In this document: one piece after another, positions 39,826 to 47,196 of the stretch | Layout: each line of letters starts with the position of its first letter | Position numbering within the stretch: position 1 is the first letter of the stretch | NCBI GenBank assembly: GCA_910588425.1 | Contig: CAJUPM010000003.1 | Location: 91,219 to 155,218 of the forward strand | Direction of reading: 5' to 3' | Length of the DNA: 64,000 nucleotides | Origin: an uncultured Christensenellaceae bacterium | GTDB taxonomy: Bacteria > Bacillota > Clostridia > Christensenellales > Christensenellaceae | The notes under the pieces: generated by a model | The model's input: only the letters and a program-made list of their open reading frames with translations | Databases searched by the model: none | What the model was told of the DNA's origin: nothing | Translations under genes and position numbers: made by a program

Positions 39826-40824
39826 ATGAATGAGTTGATTTTTCAAATTGTATGTTCCATCGCTCTGCTGCCTGTGAATTTCTGCTGCGCGTTTTGGCTG
39901 TTTCGGGAGGCGCTCAGCCTGACGGGCATGACCTTCCGGGAGTTCCTTTCCTTTTCCTCGCATACGGTGCTTCCCAGCGGAAGGGCGGGAGTGAGAAGAA
40001 GACAGCGGTTTTTGGTGCGCTTTTTTCGGGAAAAGAGCCGCGAGCCGGAGAAATCCATCCGGCTCTTATGGGCATTTGGCTATTGCACGCTGCCCGGGCT
40101 GGCCGCGCTGATTTTGGCGCAGTATGCCGCAGTTTCCTCAAACCCGGAGAAATTGACGCACGCGCTGATCGGCAACCTGGCGCTTGTGCTGGTCAACCTC
40201 GGCATTGCCTGCGCGGGCAAGGTATATAGAAGGAGGCATCCCCAGGATGCACAGCTGGCGCAGGCGCTGGAGGCCAAGCGGGCAGAGGAAAGAGAGCGGG
40301 GCAGGAAAAGCCGCGCAAAACATATCATCGTCTATTCGCTGGTGGGGGCGTTCTTTTTCGGGATTTTGCTGTTTTTCCATTTGGGCATGGCGAGACTGCC
40401 CGGCGCGCGGCAGGCACAGGGGATAGACCATGAAACAGTCGGCGCCGTTTTGGCGGAATGGGGCTTTGAGACGGCGGATATGCCCGCGGCCTACTGGCAT
40501 CTGGATGAAAACAAGCTGATGTATGTCTGCGCCGGGGCAAAAGGCCAGAGCAAGTTTGAGTTCTATGAATATACGGACGGCGAGGCGGCGGGCAGTGTAT
40601 ATCAACAAATCGTGCAGGACCTCTCGCAGGATATGGACAGCGGCGAGCGGGAAAGCCATGAGACGGCCTTTTCCAAAGGCGGCAGGATGTTTGTCCGAAG
40701 CAGGGGCGGCGTGCATTATCTTGTGATGGTGCGGGATAGCACCATCGTGTATGCGTATGCGCCGGATTCTTTGGACGAGATCAACAGGATTCTGTTTCAA
40801 ATGGGCTATCTGAAAGAGAGGTAG
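39826..40824 (+). CDS. Uncharacterised membrane protein
   Basis: A 332-residue protein without recognised family. There are helices at about 5-25, 82-105, 115-130 and 165-185, separated by a long cationic cytosolic segment (EAKRAEERERGRKSRAKH). The C-terminal 140 residues are hydrophilic and probably extracytosolic. The ribosome binding site is weak. It is followed four bases later by a DUF3592 gene and preceded by the GT4 pair, so it may belong to that transcript. Confidence 0.65.
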   Translation: MNELIFQIVCSIALLPVNFCCAFWLFREALSLTGMTFREFLSFSSHTVLPSGRAGVRRRQRFLVRFFREKSREPEKSIRLLWAFGYCTLPGLAALILAQYAAVSSNPEKLTHALIGNLALVLVNLGIACAGKVYRRRHPQDAQLAQALEAKRAEERERGRKSRAKHIIVYSLVGAFFFGILLFFHLGMARLPGARQAQGIDHETVGAVLAEWGFETADMPAAYWHLDENKLMYVCAGAKGQSKFEFYEYTDGEAAGSVYQQIVQDLSQDMDSGERESHETAFSKGGRMFVRSRGGVHYLVMVRDSTIVYAYAPDSLDEINRILFQMGYLKER

Positions 40825-40828
40825 ACAG

Positions 40829-41305
40829 ATGGCAAAGCAATCAAAATTTGCCCGGGGCGTTTTGCTGGCGGCAGGCATCCTGTTTCTCTGCGCCGCGGTC
40901 TATTTTCTCGCCTATGATATCCATGCCTATGCGCACCAGTTTGAAGAAAGAGGCTGGCCGGCCGCGGAGGCCACGGTGATCCACGTGGAGCCGCACCGGG
41001 AAGGGGGGCGCGGGCATCGCCACACGCGCTACAATATCTACTATCAGTATGAGGCGGAGGGCAGTCTCTATACCGGCATCATTTACGACCTCAATGCGCC
41101 CAAAGACTATGGCGAGAGTTTTTCGGTCAAATACGATCCCAGCGCGCCCTCGGATTCGACGCACTATCTGGAGCCGGAGTTTGGGCTGCTGGTTTCGGGC
41201 GTTTTGGGTTTTGCGGTTTTCGGCCTGGCCGGCTGGCATATGGTGCGCAGTGCATGGCGCAGAGGGGGAAAGGGCGGCGCCCGGCGGCAGGATCAAAAAG
41301 CATGA
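40829..41305 (+). CDS. DUF3592 domain membrane protein
   Basis: A 158-residue protein with an N-terminal helix (about 9-28), an extracytosolic beta-rich segment with the typical ATVIHVEPH and NIYYQYEAEG-YTG pattern, and a second helix near 122-142. This is the DUF3592 layout. Function unknown. GAGAGGTAG precedes the ATG, four bases after the previous stop. The C-terminal tail is rich in Arg and Gly. Confidence 0.75.
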   Translation: MAKQSKFARGVLLAAGILFLCAAVYFLAYDIHAYAHQFEERGWPAAEATVIHVEPHREGGRGHRHTRYNIYYQYEAEGSLYTGIIYDLNAPKDYGESFSVKYDPSAPSDSTHYLEPEFGLLVSGVLGFAVFGLAGWHMVRSAWRRGGKGGARRQDQKA

Positions 41306-41610
41306 CAAAACGGCGCATTTCTCTTTTATGCGCAGACTGTTTCCCGAAAAGCGCTTGATGCCCTGAAACTCGGCGATCCTGCGCAGAGGAGCTGCTGTTT
41401 TGCAGCGTGGCATTGCCCTGAATGCAGGCGGGGCGGAAGCGAAATGGGCAGAGAGAGAAAACGGCGCCGAATGCTGCCGCCTGCAGGCAGGCATGCGGGA
41501 GTTTTGCGGCCGGGCACCTCGAAACATCCGCCGCCCGTTTGCGTGGGCTGAATCCAAACATGCGCGGAAAAGCCCGGCGGCAGGCATGAGGCTGGCTCCC
41601 AAAGCGCAAA
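41306..41610. other. GC-rich interval without a recognised gene
   Basis: About 300 bases between the DUF3592 gene and a bidirectional terminator. Frames are open on both strands because of high GC, but none has a ribosome binding site or recognisable protein sequence. Confidence 0.5.
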
Positions 41611-41636
41611 AAAAGACAAGGCATGGCCTTGTCTTT
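41605..41636 (-). terminator. Bidirectional terminator of HxlB-like copy 3
   Basis: An 11-bp stem (41612-41622 with 41626-41636), with T runs on both strands, ten bases after the minus-strand stop. Confidence 0.88.
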
Positions 41637-41646
41637 TTAATTGCTG

Positions 41647-42210
41647 TTATTCCAGGTTGTTGTGATACGTCCAGATATCGTCCAGCGTCTGCCCCGTGCG
41701 GTACATGACGCAGTCCTCGATATAGTCGTTTAAGATGAAGCCGACCTGGTAAGTCGAGAGGCCAAACGTGTGCGTTGGCTCTTTGGTGAGATCGTCCTTG
41801 TCGTGCTGAACGGGCGGGATGACGACGTTGATATCCGCGAGCTTGCCCATGGTGGAATCCGGGTTGTTGGAAATCAGTGCGATTTTCGCGCCGACCTCTC
41901 TGGCCTTCTGGCAGATGACCGAGATGGTCTTGGTGCTGCCCGACTGCGAGAAGATGATGAGCAAATCCTCCTTGGTGATGGCGGGGGTGCTGTTGTCGCC
42001 CACGCAGAAAACCGTGCGGTTTAAATGCGCCATGTTCATGCCCAGAATGCGGACGATGTTGCCCGCTCTGCCCCAGCCCGAGACGAAGATGCGCGGCGTC
42101 TGCATAATCGCGTCCACCAGCTCGTCAATCTGCGCCTGGTCGATGCCCATAAACTGCCGCTCGACGGATTCCAGCATCTCTTTTCTTCTCTTCAAAAAAT
42201 CTACTTTCAT
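41647..42210 (-). CDS. SIS-domain sugar isomerase, HxlB-like (copy 3), riboswitch-controlled
   Basis: A 187-residue SIS protein of the 6-phospho-3-hexuloisomerase group. It has IFVSGWGRAGNIVRILGMN near residue 41, the phosphate site IIFSQSGSTKTIS near 85, and terminal TYHNNLE. It is more distant from copies 1 and 2, which are close to each other. AAAGGAGC precedes the ATG. A 155-base leader with a purine-riboswitch-like aptamer separates it from its promoter. HPS/PHI enzymes can supply ribulose 5-phosphate for PRPP in organisms without the oxidative pentose pathway, which would make purine control sensible; that link is inference. Confidence 0.82.
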   Translation of the reverse strand: MKVDFLKRRKEMLESVERQFMGIDQAQIDELVDAIMQTPRIFVSGWGRAGNIVRILGMNMAHLNRTVFCVGDNSTPAITKEDLLIIFSQSGSTKTISVICQKAREVGAKIALISNNPDSTMGKLADINVVIPPVQHDKDDLTKEPTHTFGLSTYQVGFILNDYIEDCVMYRTGQTLDDIWTYHNNLE

Positions 42211-42292
42211 GCTCTTGCTCCTTTGGGTTTTTCCGCACCTTTTTCAGAGGGCCCGCAAAACCTGGCCGCATGCCCGATTGAAAGAGCAAAAA

Positions 42293-42355
42293 GCTATAGC
42301 GGGCTATTTACGGCAGTTGGTAGAGACGCTTGGCCATATTATGAGCATATATAAC
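42293..42355 (-). ncRNA. Purine-riboswitch-like aptamer upstream of HxlB-like copy 3
   Basis: The 63-base minus-strand element matches the purine riboswitch layout base for base in length. P1 is GUUAUA/UAUAGC, with the conserved U-A and A-U top pairs. L2 is AAUAUGG, J2/3 is GUCUCUAC, L3 is CCGUAAA, and J3/1 ends in the C that reads guanine. P2 (GCUCAU/CCAAGC) and P3 (AACUG/UAGCC) are only half paired; the central mismatches are A-C. It may be a decayed or variant aptamer. A downstream GCGGGC can pair with the GCCCGC that spans J3/1. Confidence 0.72.
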
Positions 42356-42374
42356 AAAATGCGGGTGCACCATT

Positions 42375-42403
42375 AGTATAGAAAAGCCGCCGGGGCTTGT
42401 CAA
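42375..42403 (-). promoter_or_regulatory. Promoter of HxlB-like copy 3
   Basis: Consensus TTGACA (42398-42403), 17 bases, TATACT (42375-42380) on the minus strand, 20 bases before the aptamer. Confidence 0.9.
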
Positions 42404-42437
42404 GCAAAACAAAGCGCCCTCTCTGGGAAGAGGGCGC
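42401..42437 (-). terminator. Terminator of the phosphohexomutase gene
   Basis: A 9-bp stem (42414-42422 with 42429-42437), then TTTGTTTTG on the minus strand, 20 bases after the stop. It overlaps the upstream edge of the next promoter. Confidence 0.85.
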
Positions 42438-42457
42438 CTGCAAACGGCCGGCCCGGC

Positions 42458-44179
42458 TTAGCGGTAGCCGTCCATCACTTTGGCATAATGCGTCTGATAC
42501 TGCTCCACCAGCGCACGGGCAAGCTCCTCGCTGTCCGCCTTGACGGAGTAGTAGATTTTGAGCTTGGGCTCTGTGCCCGAGGGGCGGACGACCAGGCTGA
42601 TATCTCCCTCCAAATCGAACTTGAGCACATCCGAAGAGGGCATATCGATGGGGGAGGTTTTGCCGGCGGCATCCGTCATCACGGAAGTCTTGTAGTCGCT
42701 TTTGCGCAGAACTTTGCGGCCCAGCACCTCTGCCGGGGCGTTTTCGCGGAAATCCGCCATGATTTTCTGCATGGTGGCGAAGCCCTCTGCGCCCTCGAAA
42801 GTGAAGCTTTGCAGGGCGTTCTGGAAGGCGCCGTATTTGGCGTAAAGCCCGTGCAGAACGTCTATCAGCGAAAGGCCTTTGGACTGATAGTAGGCGAACA
42901 TCTCGCAGATGAGCAGGGAGGCGTTGACGCCGTCCTTATCGCGCACGAAGGAGCCGGAGAGATAGCCGTAGCTCTCCTCAAAGCCCCAGATATAGCGGTT
43001 TTCCTGGCCGTCTTTTTCCAGCAGGCCAATCTGCTCGCCGATGAATTTGAAGCCCGTCAGCGTGTTGCGCAGCTCCACGCCGTAAGCCTCGGCCACTTTT
43101 GCGGCCATCTCTGTGGTGACGATGGTCTTGACGGCCACGGGGTTTTGGGGCATCGTGCCCTTTTGCCGGCGCATCTTGCAGATATAATCGAAGAGCAGAA
43201 CGCCCATCTCGTTGCCCGAAATCAGGCGGTAGCTGTCCCCGTCGCGCACAGCCGTGCCCACCCGGTCGCAGTCCGGGTCGTTGGCCAGGAGCAGGTCTGC
43301 GCCGAGTTTTTGGCAGTATTCCAGGCCCAAAGCCAGCGCCTCCTGAATCTCGGGGTTGGGGTAGGGGCAGGTGGGGAAATTGCCGTCCGGCTGCTCCTGC
43401 TCTTTGACGACCGAGATGTTCGTATAGCCGTTTTCCCTCAAAATGCGGGTAACGCAGCCCAGCCCGGCGCCGTTGAGCGGCGTATAGACGATGGCCACGT
43501 TCTTATCGATGCCCTCCGGCTGGAAGGCCTCTTTAGAAACGCGGTTCAGATAATCCGTGATAATCTGTTCAGAAATATACGAGATAGTCCCCTGTTCCAG
43601 CGCCTGCTCAAATTCCACGAGCTTGACGCCCTCGAAGGTATCCACCTGGGAAATCTCGCCCAAGATGCTCTTGGCGGCTTCCAGCGTAATCTGGCAGCCA
43701 TCCGCACCGTAGACCTTATAGCCGTTGTATTTGGCGGGGTTGTGGCTGGCGGTTACGACGATGCCGCCGTCGCAGTGCAGCGCCCGCACGGCATAGGAGA
43801 GCGCGGGCGTGGGCATGAGCTGCTGGTAGAGATGCACGCGCACGCCGTTGGCCGCAAACACGCAGGCCGCCGTCTGGGCGAAGAGCGTGGATTTGTTGCG
43901 GCTGTCGTAGCCGATGGCGACAGAAGGATTTGTAAATTTTTTATGAAGATAGCTGCAATAGCCTTGGGTCGCCCGGGCGACGGTGTGGACGTTGAGCCGG
44001 TTGGTGCCCGCGCCGATCACGCCGCGCAGCCCGCCCGTGCCAAATTCCAGGTCCCGGTAGAAACGGTCGAAAATTGCCGCTTCATCGCCGGAAATCTGCT
44101 CCAGCTCCGCCTTTAAATCGGCATCCCGCAGCGGCGCGGAAAGCCAGAGCTGATAAGTTTCAAATGCCTGTTTTTGCAT
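42458..44179 (-). CDS. Phosphoglucomutase/phosphomannomutase (alpha-D-phosphohexomutase)
   Basis: A 573-residue phospho-sugar mutase of the PGM2 type that interconverts hexose 1- and 6-phosphates. The phosphoserine loop is VVTASHNPAKYNGYKVYG near residue 142. The Mg loop is NDPDCDRVGTAV near 307, the sugar-binding loop is GFEESYGYLSG, and the phosphate loop is RPSGTEPKLKIYY at the C-terminus. With ManA and ManC, encoded divergently, it completes the route from fructose 6-phosphate through mannose 1-phosphate to GDP-mannose if it accepts mannose. Confidence 0.93.
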   Translation of the reverse strand: MQKQAFETYQLWLSAPLRDADLKAELEQISGDEAAIFDRFYRDLEFGTGGLRGVIGAGTNRLNVHTVARATQGYCSYLHKKFTNPSVAIGYDSRNKSTLFAQTAACVFAANGVRVHLYQQLMPTPALSYAVRALHCDGGIVVTASHNPAKYNGYKVYGADGCQITLEAAKSILGEISQVDTFEGVKLVEFEQALEQGTISYISEQIITDYLNRVSKEAFQPEGIDKNVAIVYTPLNGAGLGCVTRILRENGYTNISVVKEQEQPDGNFPTCPYPNPEIQEALALGLEYCQKLGADLLLANDPDCDRVGTAVRDGDSYRLISGNEMGVLLFDYICKMRRQKGTMPQNPVAVKTIVTTEMAAKVAEAYGVELRNTLTGFKFIGEQIGLLEKDGQENRYIWGFEESYGYLSGSFVRDKDGVNASLLICEMFAYYQSKGLSLIDVLHGLYAKYGAFQNALQSFTFEGAEGFATMQKIMADFRENAPAEVLGRKVLRKSDYKTSVMTDAAGKTSPIDMPSSDVLKFDLEGDISLVVRPSGTEPKLKIYYSVKADSEELARALVEQYQTHYAKVMDGYR

Positions 44180-44231
44180 AATATCTCCCCTTGAAAAGTG
44201 TCGCCGGACAGCGCGGCGCCTGAATGTTTAA

Positions 44232-44260
44232 ATTATAGTATAAAAAGCCCGGCGTTTCAA
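44232..44260 (-). promoter_or_regulatory. Promoter of the phosphohexomutase gene
   Basis: TTGAAA (44255-44260), 17 bases, TATAAT (44232-44237) on the minus strand. Confidence 0.85.
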
Positions 44261-44271
44261 GCGCCGCAACC

Positions 44272-44300
44272 TTGAAAGAAGGGCGGGCGTATGTTATACT
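44272..44300 (+). promoter_or_regulatory. Promoter of the manA-to-galE polysaccharide operon
   Basis: TTGAAA (44272-44277), 17 bases, TATACT (44295-44300). Only 11 bases separate its -35 from the divergent phosphohexomutase -35, so a shared regulator is possible. Confidence 0.85.
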
Positions 44301-44343
44301 GCAATCGAACTATCAATTTTTATGCAGGAAAAGCGAGAATGGC

Positions 44344-45306
44344 ATGAAGTTAGAGCGGTATCCACTCAAAATGCGGCCGGCCTATAAGGATTCCCTTTGG
44401 GGCGGCGATGCGCTGAAACGAAAGTTCGGCAAGGATTCGGGCCTGGCAGTGACGGCGGAAAGCTGGGAGCTCTCCACCCAGAGCGCGGGGCTGAGCATCA
44501 TTGCAAACGGGCCTTATGCGGATATGCCTTTTGCGCAGTATGTCCGCCGGTTTCCGGGGGCAGTTTCCCCAGGATTTCAGCCTGAGGATAAATTTCCCAT
44601 ACTCGTCAAGTTTTTAGATGTGGAACAGCCCATCTCCATTCAGGTGCACCCGTCGGATGAAAACGCCGGCCCGGGCGAAGAGGGCAAGGCAGAGGCCTGG
44701 TATATCGTCTCGGCCAATCCGGGGGCGCGTATTTATTACGGCCTAAAAGAGCAAATTACAAAAGAAGAATTGAGAGAACACGCAGCAAACGGGACGATGG
44801 AGCAGGTGGTCAACCAGGCGCCTGTGCAGCCGGGGCAGATTTGGTATAATCACCCGGGCATCGTGCATTCGCTGGAAGGCGGCGCGCTGGTGGCGGAGGT
44901 ACAGCAGAATTCGAATACGACCTACCGCGTCTACGATTTTAACCGCAAAGATGCCAGCGGCAATCTGCGGGAGCTGCATCTGGAAAAGGCGCTGGATGTC
45001 ATCGACTATGCGCCCCAGCAGGGGGATGAGAACGCGGTTCTGAGCAAAAAGGCGGAGGGGAATGCGCTTGCGCCTTTGTTCGTTTGCCAGCATTTTAAGA
45101 TGGAGCGGCTGGATGTGCAGGATCGGATTGACCTGTGCTGCGGGGATCAGAGCTTTTATTGCCTACTGTTCCTGGAGGGCGCCGGCAGCATCATCCATGC
45201 CGGGCAGAAATTCGATTTTACGGCAGGAGACTGCTATTTTATCCCGGCCGGGCTGGGAGAATACCGGGTGGAGGGTGCCTGCATGGCGCTGGCCGCTCAT
45301 ATCTAA
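44344..45306 (+). CDS. manA: Class I mannose-6-phosphate isomerase ManA
   Basis: A 320-residue zinc cupin enzyme interconverting fructose 6-phosphate and mannose 6-phosphate. It has the N-terminal MRPAYKDSLWGGDAL, the zinc ligands in ISIQVHPSDENAG (near residue 98) and the KAEAWYI segment. A second zinc/active-site stretch is HPGIVHSLEGGALVAEVQQNSN with the catalytic Arg after it (TTYRVYDFNR). The ATG at 44344 is chosen because the frame upstream overlaps the promoter. First gene of the polysaccharide operon. Confidence 0.93.
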   Translation: MKLERYPLKMRPAYKDSLWGGDALKRKFGKDSGLAVTAESWELSTQSAGLSIIANGPYADMPFAQYVRRFPGAVSPGFQPEDKFPILVKFLDVEQPISIQVHPSDENAGPGEEGKAEAWYIVSANPGARIYYGLKEQITKEELREHAANGTMEQVVNQAPVQPGQIWYNHPGIVHSLEGGALVAEVQQNSNTTYRVYDFNRKDASGNLRELHLEKALDVIDYAPQQGDENAVLSKKAEGNALAPLFVCQHFKMERLDVQDRIDLCCGDQSFYCLLFLEGAGSIIHAGQKFDFTAGDCYFIPAGLGEYRVEGACMALAAHI

Positions 45307-45321
45307 TAAAGGAGCAAACAA

Positions 45322-46392
45322 ATGAAAATAACAGCACTGATTATGGCAGGGGGAAAGGGCGAGCGCTTCTGGCCCAGAAGCAGAACGCATCTTCCAAAGC
45401 AGTTTCTTTCGCTGACGGGCGACGGAAAGACGATGATCCAGCTGACGGTAGAGCGCATCTCGGGTCTGGTGGATATCGAGGATGTCTATGTGGCGACCAA
45501 CCGGGCCTATAAGAGCCTGGTGCAGGAGCAGCTTCCGGGCATTCCGGAGCAAAACATCCTGCTGGAGCCGGTGGGCCGCAATACGGCGCCCTGCATCGGC
45601 CTTGGCGCGGAACATATCGCCAAAAAGTACGACGATGCCATCATGATGGTTCTCCCCTCGGATCACCTGATCAAGATGCCAGCGGTGTTTGCCGGAGTGC
45701 TGGAGCAGGGCGCGAAGGTCGCGCAGGAGGGGGAAAACCTCGTCACCATCGGCATTACGCCCGCCTATCCCGAAACCGGATACGGCTATATCAAGTTCGA
45801 TGCCGCGGCGAAAAACGGCGGCGCCTACGCCGTCGAGCGGTTTGTGGAAAAGCCGGATCGCGCAACGGCAGAGCAGTATCTGGCCAGCGGCGACTATCTG
45901 TGGAACAGCGGTATGTTCCTGTGGAAAGTCTCCTCCATCCGAGCCAATATCAAAAGATTCATGCCGGATCTCGCGGATTCCCTGGCCAAAATCGCGGCCA
46001 GCATCGGCACGGGCGAATATGAAAAAACGCTGGAAGCCGAGTTTACGGCCATCAAGGGCGAATCCATCGACTACGGCATCATGGAAAAAGCCAAAAATAT
46101 CTATATCCTGCCCGGCAATTTCGGCTGGGACGACGTGGGCAGCTGGCTGGCCGTGGAGCGCATCAACCCGACGGATGAGCACGGCAATATGGTGAAGGGC
46201 AATGTCGTCTCCTACGATATGCGCGGCTGCACCATCGAGGGCGGCGAAAAGCTCATCGCGGCCGTGGGCCTTAGAGATATCATCGTCGTGGATACGGCAG
46301 ACGCGACGCTCATCTGCGATAAGCAGAGCGCCGGGGATATCAAGAAAATTCTGGAATCTCTGCGCGGCGAGGGCAGGGAGCAGTACCTTTAA
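45322..46392 (+). CDS. manC: Mannose-1-phosphate guanylyltransferase ManC
   Basis: A 356-residue nucleotidyltransferase making GDP-mannose from GTP and mannose 1-phosphate. The nucleotide-binding signature is LIMAGGKGERFWPRSR (7-22) with LPKQFLSL following. VGRNTAPCIGLGA and PSDHLI are near residues 92-115, and FVEKPD near 174 is the sugar-phosphate motif. The C-terminal isomerase domain of bifunctional enzymes is absent, in line with a separate manA. It starts 15 bases after manA with AAAGGAGC. Confidence 0.94.
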   Translation: MKITALIMAGGKGERFWPRSRTHLPKQFLSLTGDGKTMIQLTVERISGLVDIEDVYVATNRAYKSLVQEQLPGIPEQNILLEPVGRNTAPCIGLGAEHIAKKYDDAIMMVLPSDHLIKMPAVFAGVLEQGAKVAQEGENLVTIGITPAYPETGYGYIKFDAAAKNGGAYAVERFVEKPDRATAEQYLASGDYLWNSGMFLWKVSSIRANIKRFMPDLADSLAKIAASIGTGEYEKTLEAEFTAIKGESIDYGIMEKAKNIYILPGNFGWDDVGSWLAVERINPTDEHGNMVKGNVVSYDMRGCTIEGGEKLIAAVGLRDIIVVDTADATLICDKQSAGDIKKILESLRGEGREQYL

Positions 46393-46407
46393 TCGGAAAG
46401 GCAGTAA

Positions 46408-47184
46408 ATGAATATTTTTAGGGAACTTTACAACTACCGGCAGATGATTTTCAGCCTGGTCAAGCGGGATTTGCGCGGGCGGTATAAGGGGTCGGTCTTT
46501 GGCTTTTTGTGGACGTTTTTAAACCCGCTCCTGCAGCTGGTCGTCTATACGTTCGTGTTCTCCTTTTTGCTCAAATCCGAGGTTGAGAACTACTATCTGT
46601 TCCTGTTCGTGGCGCTGATTCCCTGGCTGTTTTTCTCCACGGCCATCACGGGCGGCTCGGGCAGCGTGCTGCATCAGGCGGGCATGGTAACAAAAATCTA
46701 TTTCCCCAGGGAAGTGCTCCCCATTTCGCATGTCACCAGCGCGTTTATCAACATGCTGTATTCCTTTATCGTGGTCTTTGCGGTGATCATCATCGCCCGG
46801 GTGCCGGTGAGCCCTGTGGCGCTGCTGTATCTGCCCGTCGTCATGATCGTGGAATATTTCCTGGCTCTTGGGATCACCATGCTGGTCTCGGCCATCACGG
46901 TCTATTTCCGGGATCTGGAGTTCATTTTGAGCATTTTTATGATGGCATGGCAGTATCTGACGCCCGTCATGTACTCGGTGGATATTGTGCCGGAGCATCT
47001 GATGCGGCTCTTCATGCTCAATCCCATGACGCCCATCACCATCGCATACAGGGATATCCTCTATTATGCCAAAGCGCCGGATCTTTCCACGCTGCTGCTG
47101 GCCATCGGCATGAGCGCCGCATTTATGCTGATTGGCTTCTGGGCGTTTGGAAGGCTGAAAAAGCGCTTTGCGGAAGAGATGTAG
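46408..47184 (+). CDS. Polysaccharide ABC exporter permease (Wzm/TagG type)
   Basis: A 258-residue ABC-2 type integral membrane protein. An N-terminal amphipathic segment and LVKRDLRGRYKGSVFGFLWTF (the typical cytosolic gate-helix start) precede six helices between about 30 and 245. It exports lipid-linked glycan across the membrane with the ATPase encoded next. It starts 15 bases after manC. Confidence 0.92.
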   Translation: MNIFRELYNYRQMIFSLVKRDLRGRYKGSVFGFLWTFLNPLLQLVVYTFVFSFLLKSEVENYYLFLFVALIPWLFFSTAITGGSGSVLHQAGMVTKIYFPREVLPISHVTSAFINMLYSFIVVFAVIIIARVPVSPVALLYLPVVMIVEYFLALGITMLVSAITVYFRDLEFILSIFMMAWQYLTPVMYSVDIVPEHLMRLFMLNPMTPITIAYRDILYYAKAPDLSTLLLAIGMSAAFMLIGFWAFGRLKKRFAEEM

Positions 47185-47196
47185 GGCGGTGAGAAA

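Noticed and set aside
42488-44116. A 542-codon open frame on the plus strand opposite the phosphohexomutase
   Set aside because: Antisense shadow of a gene with complete mutase motifs; no start signal and no recognisable protein.
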